Of a DNA stretch of 64,000 nucleotides, positions 49,601 to 60,399 are shown piece after piece. The stretch comes from Agroathelia rolfsii. Its lineage: Eukaryota > Basidiomycota > Agaricomycetes > Amylocorticiales > Amylocorticiaceae. Location: assembly GCA_018343915.1 (NCBI GenBank), contig JABRWF010000003.1, positions 1,178,001-1,242,000 on the forward strand, given 5' to 3'. The notes under the pieces are model-generated. The model did not search any database. It was not told the origin of the DNA and saw nothing but the letters and a program-made list of their open reading frames with translations. The position numbers and the translations under genes are program-made. Every line of letters starts with the position of its first letter. The first letter of the stretch is position 1.

Positions 49601-50135
49601 AGATGCACAAAATATCAAGTTTGCCAAACAACCAAGTAGGAAACTTAGCCCTAAAAAGCTAGGCCCCTATAAGGTAGTCAAAAGAATTGAGGAATTAAAC
49701 TATGAAATTGATATCCCAAAAAATTGGCATGTGCATAATATCTTCCATGTAAACCTTCTACAACCATACCAGGAAAGCAAGATTCCAGGTAGAACCCCAG
49801 AAGAGCCACCACCAGTAGAGGTAGAAGGAGAAGAGGAATGGGAAGTGTTACGCATTAAGGATGCTCAACTACATGGAAGATGGAAGAAACTCCAGTTCTT
49901 AGTAGAGTATAAGGGATATCCAGGAGAAGATAGCTGGGAATTTGCACAAGATATATATGCAAAAAGACTGATTACCCAGTTTTATCAAGAAAATCCAAGT
50001 GCTCCTAGAAGAATCTCAGCAACTACATTTGGTAGTCTTCCATTTAGGACAGTAGAGAATCTAATACAAGTAGAGAGATCTATTACTGGCTCATGGTGCA
50101 TTGGATATAGGCAGTTTTGGGGAAACACCCCTTAG
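46620..50135 (+). pseudogene. gypsy pol: protease, RT, RNase H, integrase, chromodomain
   Basis: Order of domains: retropepsin-like region (46680-47150) with the active-site DSG changed to DSS (MIDSSASSTF); reverse transcriptase (47235-47900) with FIYIDDILI intact; RNase H (48090-48450); integrase with H2C2 finger (about 48730-48890) and DDE core (TADMIVKLP, TTDRGPQF, GQTERLNQE); a GPYKVVKRI motif; and a chromodomain (about 49836-49990: WEVLRIKDAQ, FLVEYKGYPGEDSWE). In-frame stops occur at 47151, 47886, 47982, 48192, 48348, 48570 and 49302; each can arise from Gln, Arg or Trp by one transition. The second finger Cys of the integrase reads Tyr (TCPQY). It cannot now encode a full enzyme. The chromodomain places it among chromoviruses. 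Confidence 0.9.
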
Positions 50136-50146
50136 AAGGGGGGTAA

Positions 50147-51002
50147 TGTCATGGGTACACCCAGACTCTCCTAATTTTTCTTTATTTTCCTGTATTTTTC
50201 TTGTATTTTTACAATTTTTCTTGGACTTTCTACACATTATTTATTTATAATAGACTACCTAGGACAATTGGTTACAGAGTACTTAGTTATATGACTAGCC
50301 ATCATTATACCTTTGTGCCAGTACCTATTAGTAAACAGAGTCTAGACCCTTCTAGTTCCTTCTAAGTCTAGACTCTTGATCAATCAGCTAATGATGCAAT
50401 GATTGCACCATCATGCTCAGTCATCCATTTGTACTATGTTTAGCATTCCTTTCTATTTCTGTCTCTGTGCACAGACCATTCAGAAGTGTATAGACCACCC
50501 CTGAAACTTATATAAGGACCCTGTAACACTCCCTGAAGGCCTTAGCTTCGACCTTTTGCCTTCAGGTGAGTAAATAAGCATGTACATCTCTCTTTACTAT
50601 TTACTAATACATTTGCCTTCAGGCTCATTGTCCTAGCCCTCTCACCCTTGCCCTCCCTTTATGCCTTGTCAGCCTAGGGGTTGTATAAGGACCTAAGCAA
50701 GCTATAGAACAGGCTGTATTGCCTGCCTCCCCCTCTCTATATCAAGTCCCTTAATAAATTAGGGCAAAGTGTGACTTAGGGTTATTACCCTCTAAGAAAG
50801 AATCTAAGCATCTCAGAGTGTTTAGCACTCCCTTCTTTACTAAGCAAGCAGTAACAAGTTATTAGCCAACAGTAGCCTTTGGTGGAAAGTCTTCTAGACT
50901 TGGAGTACACCTTTGGGACCTAGTAGCAATACATTATTCTGTTTGTAGTGTGAGTAGGGGTCACTTCTGTTGTTTAGATAGTCAAGAGCATGAGCCTTGA
51001 TA
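50147..51002 (+). repeat. 3' LTR of the gypsy element
   Basis: 856 bases, same length as the 5' LTR, no indels between them. It ends GCCTTGATA where the other ends GCCTTGACA. Confidence 0.92.
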
Positions 51003-51476
51003 CCGGACTACAACTAGGCAAGGGCCTGACACATACGTCTTGGCCAAGTCTGGTCACCCCTCTCCTTTCCTATCTACTCTTCCATCTCTACTCCTGTTCA
51101 CTCCATCTTCACTTCTGTTCTGCTCTGCCCCTCCCTTTTCTACTATCTTTGTCCATCCAAGACTTAACAGAATATACATTCTAGGAAGCATTGCCACTTA
51201 GCTTATTACCAGTTGCTATACTGCTTTATCCCATAATCGACAATACAGCCAAGACAGGAAGAGAGAATTAGATTTATTTTAGCATATGAAAAATCTCACA
51301 TATTAGGACATGTCTACTTGCATGTGCTATGCAGATTGTGGTTTGTAAGAAACTTGGGACCAAAGTTGATACTTGAATAAAAGATAACATCTAAACATAA
51401 ACTCAATCTTGTGTATCATGGATCACATCAAAGTTAGCAGGACTATACTGGTATAGCTCTTAATATGCTTGCAGAT
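51003..51476. other. Spacer between gypsy and copia elements
   Basis: It starts with CCGGA (gypsy target site) and ends with CAGAT at 51472-51476 (copia target site). No gene recognised. Confidence 0.6.
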
Positions 51477-51841
51477 TGATGAATGGCACTAGTCCTAAGA
51501 CTGGTGATATGTACATCTGGCTACCACTGCACTGTACACTATATTACATGGTGTACTACTACTATATACTTATACTTATATACTACACTATACACACTAG
51601 CTAATATAATCTATGTATTAGACTTACTTGAGTGATGGATGATAAGTGGTGAGGCTTAAGTGTGTGTGTGGGTGCAAAGTGGTAGTGGTGGTTCAGGTAT
51701 AAAAACTGTTATCATTAAAGTATGTTACTAACTTGTATATATAGTCTACTTTAATCTCCTACTGAATATTGAAGCTCTGCTCCAATTTTTCCTTGTTGCA
51801 TCTTTGGCATAGCTGCTAGGGCGTTCTGTATAGTCACAACA
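51477..51841 (-). repeat. 3' LTR of the copia element
   Basis: On the plus strand it starts TGATGAATGG and ends CACAACA. Equal in length to the partner at 58108-58472. Confidence 0.9.
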
Positions 51842-51864
51842 CTCCTCCTTGTTCCACACAGTCT

Positions 51865-54800
51865 CTATTGTTTGATATGCTGGGACACCTTGTGCCAAAG
51901 AGTCGGCTCTAAGAATTCAAGTCCAGTAAGGAGCCGGCACTTGTGGAAGTTGTTAAATACCAGGTTCTTTGTGAACATATTGGCAGGGTTAAGGTTCCCT
52001 TCTATAAAGAAGACCACAACCTTTCCATCTTCAATGTAGCTTCTGATGTGATGGTATTGTATATCAATGTGTTTTGACTTCTGATTGGTTACATTGTTTG
52101 CCGCTAAGAAGTTAGCGCTTATATTGTCACAGCATACTGGCGTTGGAAGGAGCATGGGTAGCTCGAGTTTGGAAAGAATGTTTCAAATCCACAGTACTTG
52201 CTTGGCACAATCTGACACTGCCATATACTTGGCCTTGGTCAAAGAAAGTACAACTGTGCATTATGCATATGACTTCCATGAGAAGATTCCATTTACCAGC
52301 ATAAACATATTGCCGGTAATGGAGCAATGGTTATTGGGGTTACCAGCATAGTCGGAGTCTGAATAGGCAATTAAGCCACTATCGGAGTCCTCATCATAGA
52401 CTAGTTAGTAGTCTTTTGTTGTCCATAGGTACTTTGCTATAAATAGCGCTTTATCCAGGTACTCTTGCATTAGGTTAGCGGTAAATTGTGCCAGCTTAGT
52501 CACCACAAAGGCTATGTCTGGGCGTGTACCTAGTATAATGTAAAGAAGACTTCCAATTATAGATTGGAAGCACTGTTGGAGTTCAGGATCTGTTTTAAGA
52601 TCAACTGGTGTTTGGGTGGGCCTATAGCTATCTGGCAGCAGTGTATATACCCTTTTACAGTTGGTAAGACCAAACCGCTAGATAATTTTTTCCAAATATG
52701 GAATCTGATCCAGGCAGATTTTATTGCCTTCTTTCTTGATGTGTATACGGAGGAACTCACGTGCATCACCAAGGTCTCGATATTCCCAAAGTTTTGTTAT
52801 ACGGGCTTTGAGGGTCTTAACCACAGACTGATTTGATTTAAAGAATAGGACATTATTGATGTATATGACTAGGGCAATTTTGTTACCCTTTTTGTCTTTG
52901 TACAGGAAAACCCCTGTATCAGAGAGAAGTTATTGATACCCCATTTCTTTGAGTGATGAGGATAACGTCTTCCACTAAGCAAGGCTGGCTTGTTTTAGGC
53001 TGTACAAGGCTTTACATAATTGTATTACCATGTGTTCTCCCTCTTTTACTTTGAACCCTTTGGGTTGCTCTATATATATTTCCTCTTTGAGATCACTATA
53101 TAGGTATGCGTTATGTACATCAACACCCATGATATGCCAGTCTTGGAGGGCTGACAGTGCTAGCATTAGCCGCATGGTCTCAAATCGGACAACGGGGAAA
53201 AAGATTTTGTTGAAGTCAATTCCTTCTTATTGGGAGAACCTTTTAGCCACTAATTGGGCTTTTTTCTGGCCATCCGACTTAATGTCAAATACTCATTAGT
53301 TCTTAATGGTCTTTTTCTCTTTTGGGAGAGCAACTAGCTTGAAAACTTTGCAGCATTTGAGGGCTAATAGCTCCTTGCGGCACGCTTCCTTCTAATCTTT
53401 CTGATTATTAATACTAAATTTCTTGATGTCTTTAAAGGTCTATTTCCTTACTTTGGACTCTTCTGAAAGTACACTTTCCAATTCTGGAATTGCAAACGCC
53501 AATAGGGTGTTCATCAATGGTGCTCCCCCTTCCCAGCACATATCAGCAAGTTAAACAGTTTCAGGGTGTAAGTCTGTGTCATTACCAGGGCATGCTTATC
53601 TAGGTGGCACTAGGTGGGATTCACTGGTGGCTGGCTCATTATGTGACTTGCTTTGCTCACTCGGTGGAGCTGGTGAAACTTCTCTGGATATACTGGGACT
53701 AGTTAATGGAAGATATCAATTAGAGCTACCAAATCCAATACTAACTATCTATTTCCAGCTTCTAATGGACTCAATTTCCTGTTCTATAGTAGACAGAGAT
53801 AGCTGGCTATAGATATTGTCTCTATACCGGTTAACTGGCCTTCTTTTGTGCTGAGAGTATCAAACTACAGGTGGTGATTCCAGGTCTGGCCTTCACAAAT
53901 CAACTGGGGGTGGCGTGGAGAGTCTCTTGGGCTCCAACTCAGAAAGCAATCCTTGTGAAGGTTCTTCTTCCAGCATAGGAGATAAAGGCAGTGGCATAGG
54001 GAAAGGTGATCTTGATGTACAGGGGGAATTTGGCAGGTCAACCAGTGGCACTGCCATAGAGACATAGACACGAATTAATCCCTCATTATCATTGTGATCA
54101 ATGGAAGGTGGATTTTTAGTGAGATTCTCCCCCTTGCTAGGTATATTCCTGTCTATTTAGGTCAGCATTTGCCAGTTTTGTGTTTTGCATTTTGGAAACA
54201 CTTCTTCATTAAAAACAGCTGTATAACCTAAAAAGATCGTGTTGTTTTTGGTGTGCATAAAGTAGTACCCTTTGACACCGGGTTGGCTGCCAAGGTATAT
54301 CATTAGCTTGCTCCAAGAAGCTTGCTTGTTTGCTTGAACTGCCTCCGGGAGATACACGTATACACCACAGCCAAAGATGCAAAGTGTGGAGATGTCAGGG
54401 ACTTCCCCTTTAATGACCTCATGAGGGGTCTTCCAGTGTAATCGCCACATGGGAGTGCGGTTGTATATATATACTACATGCTCTAGGGAAAATTCCCACC
54501 AGGAGTCTAGGAGATATACAATATAGTGCATAGCCTCGGCCTTTTCCATTAGGATATGGTTAAACCACTCTACTCTGCTATTTTGTTAAGGCATGTGTGG
54601 TACACTCTGTAGGATCTTAATCCCCTTTGATCTGAGAAGATCTAAAAATTCAGCCAACTTGTATTTACAGCCGGTGTTAGACATCCACTGTTTAATTATG
54701 GAATTGAAGCAATTGTTGACCATTGCAATAAAATCATATGTGGCCTTGTACGTATCTAACTTCTTTCAAAGGAATTTGATCCATCCATGCAATGTATTGT

Positions 54801-57800
54801 TATTGAGGAAGGTGATTATGTATTTAAACTGGTAATATGACTCAACCAGGAATTCCTTTAGATCAGAATGAATCTTCTGGAAGGGCTTATTGGCACATGA
54901 TTCTGTTAATAGAAATGGGTAGGCATGTATTTTTCCTTCTGCACAGCCTTTACACGGCTTCTGTTCCCCTTTAGAGATCTCAATTGCTTCAGAAAAGCCT
55001 TGAGTGTGTTGGCGTGCTTTTTGGAGCACAGCCTTTGATGGGTGGCCTAGCCGGCAATGCATAATGTTGTAGTCAACAGCATATACGTCCTCACTATACA
55101 GAGATATGTATTTGGACGGTGTAGTATCTAGGACAAAAGTAGAGAGGCAAGGGCCAGAAGATCTGCCTTGTAAGAAGGGCTTACGGGATTTGGGCCAGAA
55201 GAGCTTAAGCCCATTGGTATCACCTAATAGGGTGAACCCATTTTGTAAAAATTGCCCTATAGAGAGCAAATGTGCTATACCACCGGGAAGAATATATACC
55301 AGGTGTAGCCAAATTCTCTTTTACACACCTTTGTTCATTATGTCTAAGAAGATGGTTCCCATTTTAGACACTGTCATAGGTCCTTTCATGGTTGATACAG
55401 AGATAAACTCATTTAGCAGTGCCTTATCCGCTAAGTCACTCTCATAGGGGGTAAAGTGGAGTAATGCTCTGGTATCTAACATCCATCTGGATGATTCTTA
55501 CTTTCCTTTTCCCTTACATTTTACATACTTTGCAATATCAACCAAATGAATACAATTAATTACAAAAAAACTATCAGGGATAGTGTATTCTACGGGATAT
55601 ACTACGTCATCATCTATTGGATGCATTGTTAGTGCAGATTTTTTTACAGCAAGGGAATGTACTTGTATTGATTCCCACTCTATTTTGTCATTAGAGCCAT
55701 AAGAAATTCTTTCTTTGAATGGCGTACTCCTGCAACATTTGAGCGGGCATCCTTCTTTAGGGACGGGTTCCTCCAGAATCTCTATAAGCAATCTTACTTG
55801 CTCATCATACTCGGCCATCTCAATGTTAACAACCTTCTGAGTAGAAACACCCTTTTTCTTAGAGCAGAGTTGGGAGACAGCATTCTGAATGCTGGGGAAG
55901 AATGGGCTACCTGCATAGTGCGGGTGGGCTGGAGTCCCAAAGAACTGGGTCTGAGTGTTTGGTCTGGTAGCTAAGAAGCTTGTGATAAAGGTGCTGGTGG
56001 GCACAAAGAGCATAGGAGGACCATCCAGTATGATAACATTGGCAAAATCGCTGGTTTCAGAGTCAGAATTATCATTGGCTAATTTTGCTTGGGCTTTGCC
56101 CTTGCCTTTTTTGCTGCAACGGTTCTTCTTCTTGTCATCACCTTTCTGCTGCTGCTGCTAATTGGCTTGCTGGCTGAATTTAGGGTCCTTCCCTTTTTTT
56201 TGTACTACACTGGCCTTCTGGGCCTTCTCCTGCAATTTACCCACCCCAGATGTCATCTGGATCTTGAAGCGTGTCTGGAGCTTTTCCTGGATTTTCTCAA
56301 ATATAATGTCTAAGTACTTCTTGATTCCTGCCAGAATAATTTCTTTTACAGAGTCTAGGCTCTATGGCAGTGCATTGATGAGCCACATGCCCTTGACAAA
56401 CTTAGGCATATTAACTCCTTGCATATTAATTTGACCAATTAGGTCAGCCAGTTCCTGAACTTGGACCATGATGTCCTTATTGTTTGAAAGGGTTATAATA
56501 TAGAATGTAATGCACGTGTGCACTACTGTAAACCTTGTTTAAACCAAACACTTACTTGTTGAAGAAAAGTGCAGGGTTGTTATCTTGGTAGATAGGCTTG
56601 GATCTACAAGAGGTTGGAAGCAATTAGTTTACTTCTATATCTTTAATATAAGACTGTAACCGGTGTCCCTTTAAGACTACCTACTTATTTTCCCTTTAGG
56701 AAAGGCTTATTGTCTTATGGTAGACTTAGTAAGTCTGTTGGTGAAGTTAGTACTCTAGGAGCTAGTCTTGTAGACTATTTAACTCACTATTTTCAAGTGA
56801 AATAACTTGTCATTTCCAGCCGAATTTGCTGGTGCTTATATAATACAAAATATTCTAATTTCTACAAGATTAGTAAGCCAATCCTATGCTTATCTAATCC
56901 GCTTAGTAAGAAGGGTTGCTTACAAATCAGCTTATAAATCAGCTTAGTAATATTCCTATTTGCTGAATAATATGCTTGGTAAGCAATCTGTGTGCTTAGT
57001 AAGTAATTTGTATAGTATTAGTAAGTAAAATGTCTATTGATCTCAATATCCTATTATTAGATCTGTATTAGTAATATTTTATAAATATTACTAATATTAT
57101 GAATTTGCTTAGTAAATATTTTTGTGATTTATAAGCAAGGATCTAGGGCGTGAAAAATCAATTAGTAATATTCACAATAATTATTTAGAAATGAATATTT
57201 AAATGGAATTGTTTAATATTTATGAAAAGATATTCATAAATGATAAAGTCAAGTGACTTCAGATATGATAATCTTATCTCTGATAAGATTAGATATAATG
57301 AAATATTGAAAATATTAAATAAAAGAATATATGCATGTAAAGAATTGTTAATATCTCAACAATGAACGGTTGTAAAATCATGAAATAAATAATCATGTAT
57401 GACATGATGTTAGATGATTATTTGAAGTATTCATTGGAATTATTGGAAAGATATGAAGCTTGTAAATATTCAATCTTTCAACACTTATTCAGGTTAATGG
57501 CAAAGTGGGCCGCATATTTCCAAAGTTGGAAGATCAGGATGGGGCTTGGTTAACCAAACTTCTTCTTCAGGTATGCCTATACAAGGTAGGCGTGCCCAAG
57601 GGTCTTACACTCATTCACCAGTAACAGTGTGAGTTTGGCCTTGATGCATCCCAAGGCAGAGGAATTAGTGACAAGCTATTCTTTGTTCATCACTTTCCAC
57701 TTCTTTTGTTGTGCCGCTCTTTTGGTAGCCAACTTGTCTTCCACTTTGATGAGTGGAACAAGCACAAAATCTCCATTGATGATATAGATCCAGTTGCCTG

Positions 57801-57903
57801 TAGCCTAAAGATACGTCTGCATCTTTTTAGACCAGTCAAGGTAGTTGCCAGCACCAGCAAGGATGGGCATAGTTGAGAGGAGGGAAGTGGTGCCAGAGGA
57901 CAT
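51865..57903 (-). pseudogene. copia gag-pol polyprotein remnant
   Basis: From the ATG at 57903 the minus strand reads gag (AGAGNYLDWSKKMQTYL, then KYLDIIFEKIQEKLQTRF after the nested insertion at 56481-57483). This is followed by the GAG-pre-integrase motif MHCRLGHPSKAVLQKARQ with C..C zinc residues (near 55040-54940), the integrase core (54900-54160), RT (53180-52560) and RNase H ending KHIDIQYHHIRSYI and NPANMFTKNLV. Stops at many positions (for example YL*ATG, KE*LV, LV*AY and FG*PS in gag, and MP*QNSRVEWF in the integrase) fit Gln codons changed by C-to-T. The RT active site YVDD reads YINN (52852-52857), two G-to-A changes that remove both metal-binding aspartates. It encodes no functional polymerase. 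Confidence 0.88.
56481..57483. mobile_element. Type-2 solo-LTR-like element inside copia gag
   Basis: It begins TGTTTGAAAGG and ends CTTTCAACA, with duplication CTTAT at 56476-56480 and 57484-57488. The gag reading frame resumes on either side. It carries the uninterrupted GGTGTCCCTTT site that is split by a type-1 element in the 38225-40110 copy. Confidence 0.82.
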
Positions 57904-58092
57904 ATTAAATGTGTTCTATAATAAGCACAACATTCAGTTAGCCTAGGTACACATAAAAGAAATCATACAAAATAGAATTTAAACAATAAGAACTACCTAA
58001 GTGGCGTACTGAGAAGTACAGCCACCCAGACTGCACATACGGGAGTTCAGACCCTACTGCCCAAAGGGTGTAAGATTGTATATTCTATGTAT

Positions 58093-58107
58093 GCAGGGCT
58101 CATAACC
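58093..58107 (-). other. copia primer-binding site matching a half tRNA-iMet
   Basis: Directly inside the 5' LTR the minus strand reads GGTTATGAGCCCTGC. This is the exact complement of the anticodon-arm sequence GCAGGGCTCATAACC of fungal (yeast) initiator tRNA-Met, so a cleaved half tRNA would prime, as known for Drosophila copia and Ty5. Confidence 0.8.
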
Positions 58108-58472
58108 TGATGAATGGCACTAGTTCTAAGACTGGCGGCACGTGCATCTAGCCGCCACTGTACTATACACTACATTATATAGTGTACTACTACTATGTAC
58201 TTATACTTATATACTACACTATACATACTAGCTAATATAATCTATATATTAGACTTACTTGGGTGATGGGTGATAAGCAGTGAGGCTTAAGTGTGTGGAT
58301 GGGTATAAGGTAGTAGTGGTGGTTCAGGTATGAAAACCGTTATCATTAAAGTATGTTACTAACTTGTATATATAGTCTACTTTAATCTCCTACTGAATAT
58401 TGGAGCTCCACTCCAATTTTTCCTTGTTGCGTCTTTGGCATAGCCGCTAGAGCATTCCGTATAGTTGCAACA
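58108..58472 (-). repeat. 5' LTR of the copia element
   Basis: 365 bases from TGATGAATGG to TTGCAACA (plus-strand reading), followed by CAGAT. It differs from the partner by about 38 transitions and one transversion by eye. Confidence 0.9.
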
Positions 58473-58534
58473 CAGATCTGGCAACACTAGATGTAGTAGG
58501 ACTTTATGTCTTTATTTGACAACCATATGCTACA

Positions 58535-60298
58535 TATCAAAACCCTAGTTATACCATATCATAGTTATTATAGCATTTATTTATGTTTACCAAGCATATA
58601 CTCAGGTTTACCAAGCAAATATCTAGAATTACTATGCAGGTGTCAAAAGATTTCTTAGAGATTATATCAAGCCATATAAAAGCCATAGTATATTATACTT
58701 CATAGTACACTAGTTACAAGTCATAGTATATTATAGTAAGCCATAGTTGCTATTTTATCACAGCTCAGTTCTAAGCCTTAGGCTTAGAAAGAGGTATACC
58801 TATATTTCCGCTCCCTTGCTGCCATTGCTACGCTAGTTGTGACATGTGACATGTTACGTCACAAAAAGAGCATAACTTTGCAATCTCTCATTTCCAGGCA
58901 CTATTACAGGTACAAAGGGACTACAGCACATACTGCTGATCACTGGAATAATCAAGGAGAATCTTAGAAGTAATACTGGATTATTAGTAAGGATTAGAAG
59001 CTAGGAAAGCATACCAAAGTAAGAGAACAATAGTATACAAATCATGTATTTAAGTTACTAAGGTCTAAAAGATGTCCCCTATCTCACAGACCTCTTTTGT
59101 TAATTCTATTGTCTTTTCCCTTGTCTAAAATCCCCTCACAAGCTACTAATAGCTCTAAGAATATTTCCTTGCCTCTGTATTATTTCCTGCAAGCCCAAGT
59201 TATAGTCAAAGCTATTATAAGTTATAGTTCACCATTCTATAGTTAACCTTATTGAACTATAGTAGTTCTTGGGTTGTATAGTATAGCTATATGCTAGCTC
59301 ACAAGTTACCTATTATAAAGTAAACACTTGCTTGTAGAGAAAAGTGCAGGCTTGGGGTATTTCCTAAGAATAGGCAAAGTTTCCTAGGTGGAAAGCAGTT
59401 AGTAACTATGCTATACAGAAGATAAGATATAGCCAGTGTCCCTTTGAGACTACCTACTTTATTTCCTTGAGGAAATGGCTTCTAATCTTGTCTTGTAGAC
59501 TTGGTAAGTCTAGGGTGAAGTTAGTACTCTTGGAGCTAGTTTTGTAGACTATTTAACTCACTATTTTCAAGTGAAATAACTTATATTTTACAGCTGATTT
59601 AGCTAGGGTTTATATACTACAAAATATTCTAATTTCTGAAGGATTTGTAAGCAATATCTTTACTTAAGTAATCTGCTTGGTAAGCAAAGAGTGTAAGGTT
59701 TATGCTGACAAATCTGCTCTGTAAGCTAAGTATAGTATTTGTAAGCAAATTGAATATTTGAATGAATAGGAAAGTGATATTAGTAATATATCTCAAATAT
59801 TACTAATGTCTTTGAAGGTGATTACTAATTTATTTGTGTGATTTATAAGCTAATTTATAATCACAATTGTGTATTAGTAAGTAAAGTGAATTGTTTGAAC
59901 AAAAGATATTTAAAATGAATATTTAAATGATTTTAAGAAATGAATATTGAAATATGAATATATTTTGGAAATATTCAGAATAAAGTGAATGAATAATTGT
60001 TTTATTTCTCTACAACTAATGGTTGTAAATTCTTGAAATAAATAACAGTGATAGATAAGATATAAACTGATTTATTGAAGTGTTCATTGGAATATTTAGA
60101 AAGATTGGATGTATTGAAATATGCATATCTTTCAATAAACCTCAGGGTTGGAAACCCTGAGAGCATCACCTCCAGCCTTGGATTAGGCTAGAGAAGTCAT
60201 AAAATTTTACTAACAATTCCATAGGAACTATTCATAGTGTTTATAGTATTTATAGTATTATTCATAGTATTATTGTTTATTGCTATAGACCTGTGAGA
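58535..60298. mobile_element. Type-1 solo-LTR-like element, split by a type-2 insertion
   Basis: The outer ends read TATCAAAACCC and CCTGTGAGA, decayed forms of TGTCACAACCC and CCTGTGACA. They are flanked by CTACA at 58530-58534 and 60299-60303. At 59249/60138 the element is interrupted; the intact copy at 38415-39264 reads straight through (GTTAACCTCAGGG). Confidence 0.78.
59250..60137. mobile_element. Type-2 solo-LTR-like element nested in type 1
   Basis: It begins TATTGAACTATAG and ends CTTTCAATA (decayed TGTTGA..TCAACA ends), flanked by AACCT at 59245-59249 and 60138-60142. It contains the unbroken AGCCAGTGTCCCTTTGAG site. Confidence 0.8.
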
Positions 60299-60399
60299 CT
60301 ACAAAGTAATAATTGACCCCAGAGTTACACTTACTAGGCAAAATCCAGAGAAAAAAGCAGACAAATAACTTAGATAGAGTGGCCTATGCACAAATATAG

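Larger units (their letters stand above)
43924..51002 (+). mobile_element. Complete but decayed chromodomain Ty3/gypsy element
   Basis: 7079 bases with two 856-base LTRs, self-primer-type PBS, gag, pol with C-terminal chromodomain, and a purine tract (AGAAGGGGGGTAA) before the 3' LTR. The flanking 5-base target site reads CTGGA on the left and CCGGA on the right, differing by one transition. Internal coding is broken by many stops. The LTRs differ at about 18 positions, all transitions. Confidence 0.92.
51477..58472 (-). mobile_element. Ty1/copia element, decayed, with a nested type-2 element
   Basis: Two 365-base LTRs are flanked by the exact 5-base duplication CAGAT (51472-51476 and 58473-58477). 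Gag-pol reads on the minus strand from about 57903 to 51865. The element is interrupted by a 1003-base type-2 solo-LTR-like insertion at 56481-57483. The purine tract is at 51842-51854 on the minus strand. LTR identity is near 90 percent by eye, so the insertion is older than the gypsy element. Confidence 0.92.
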
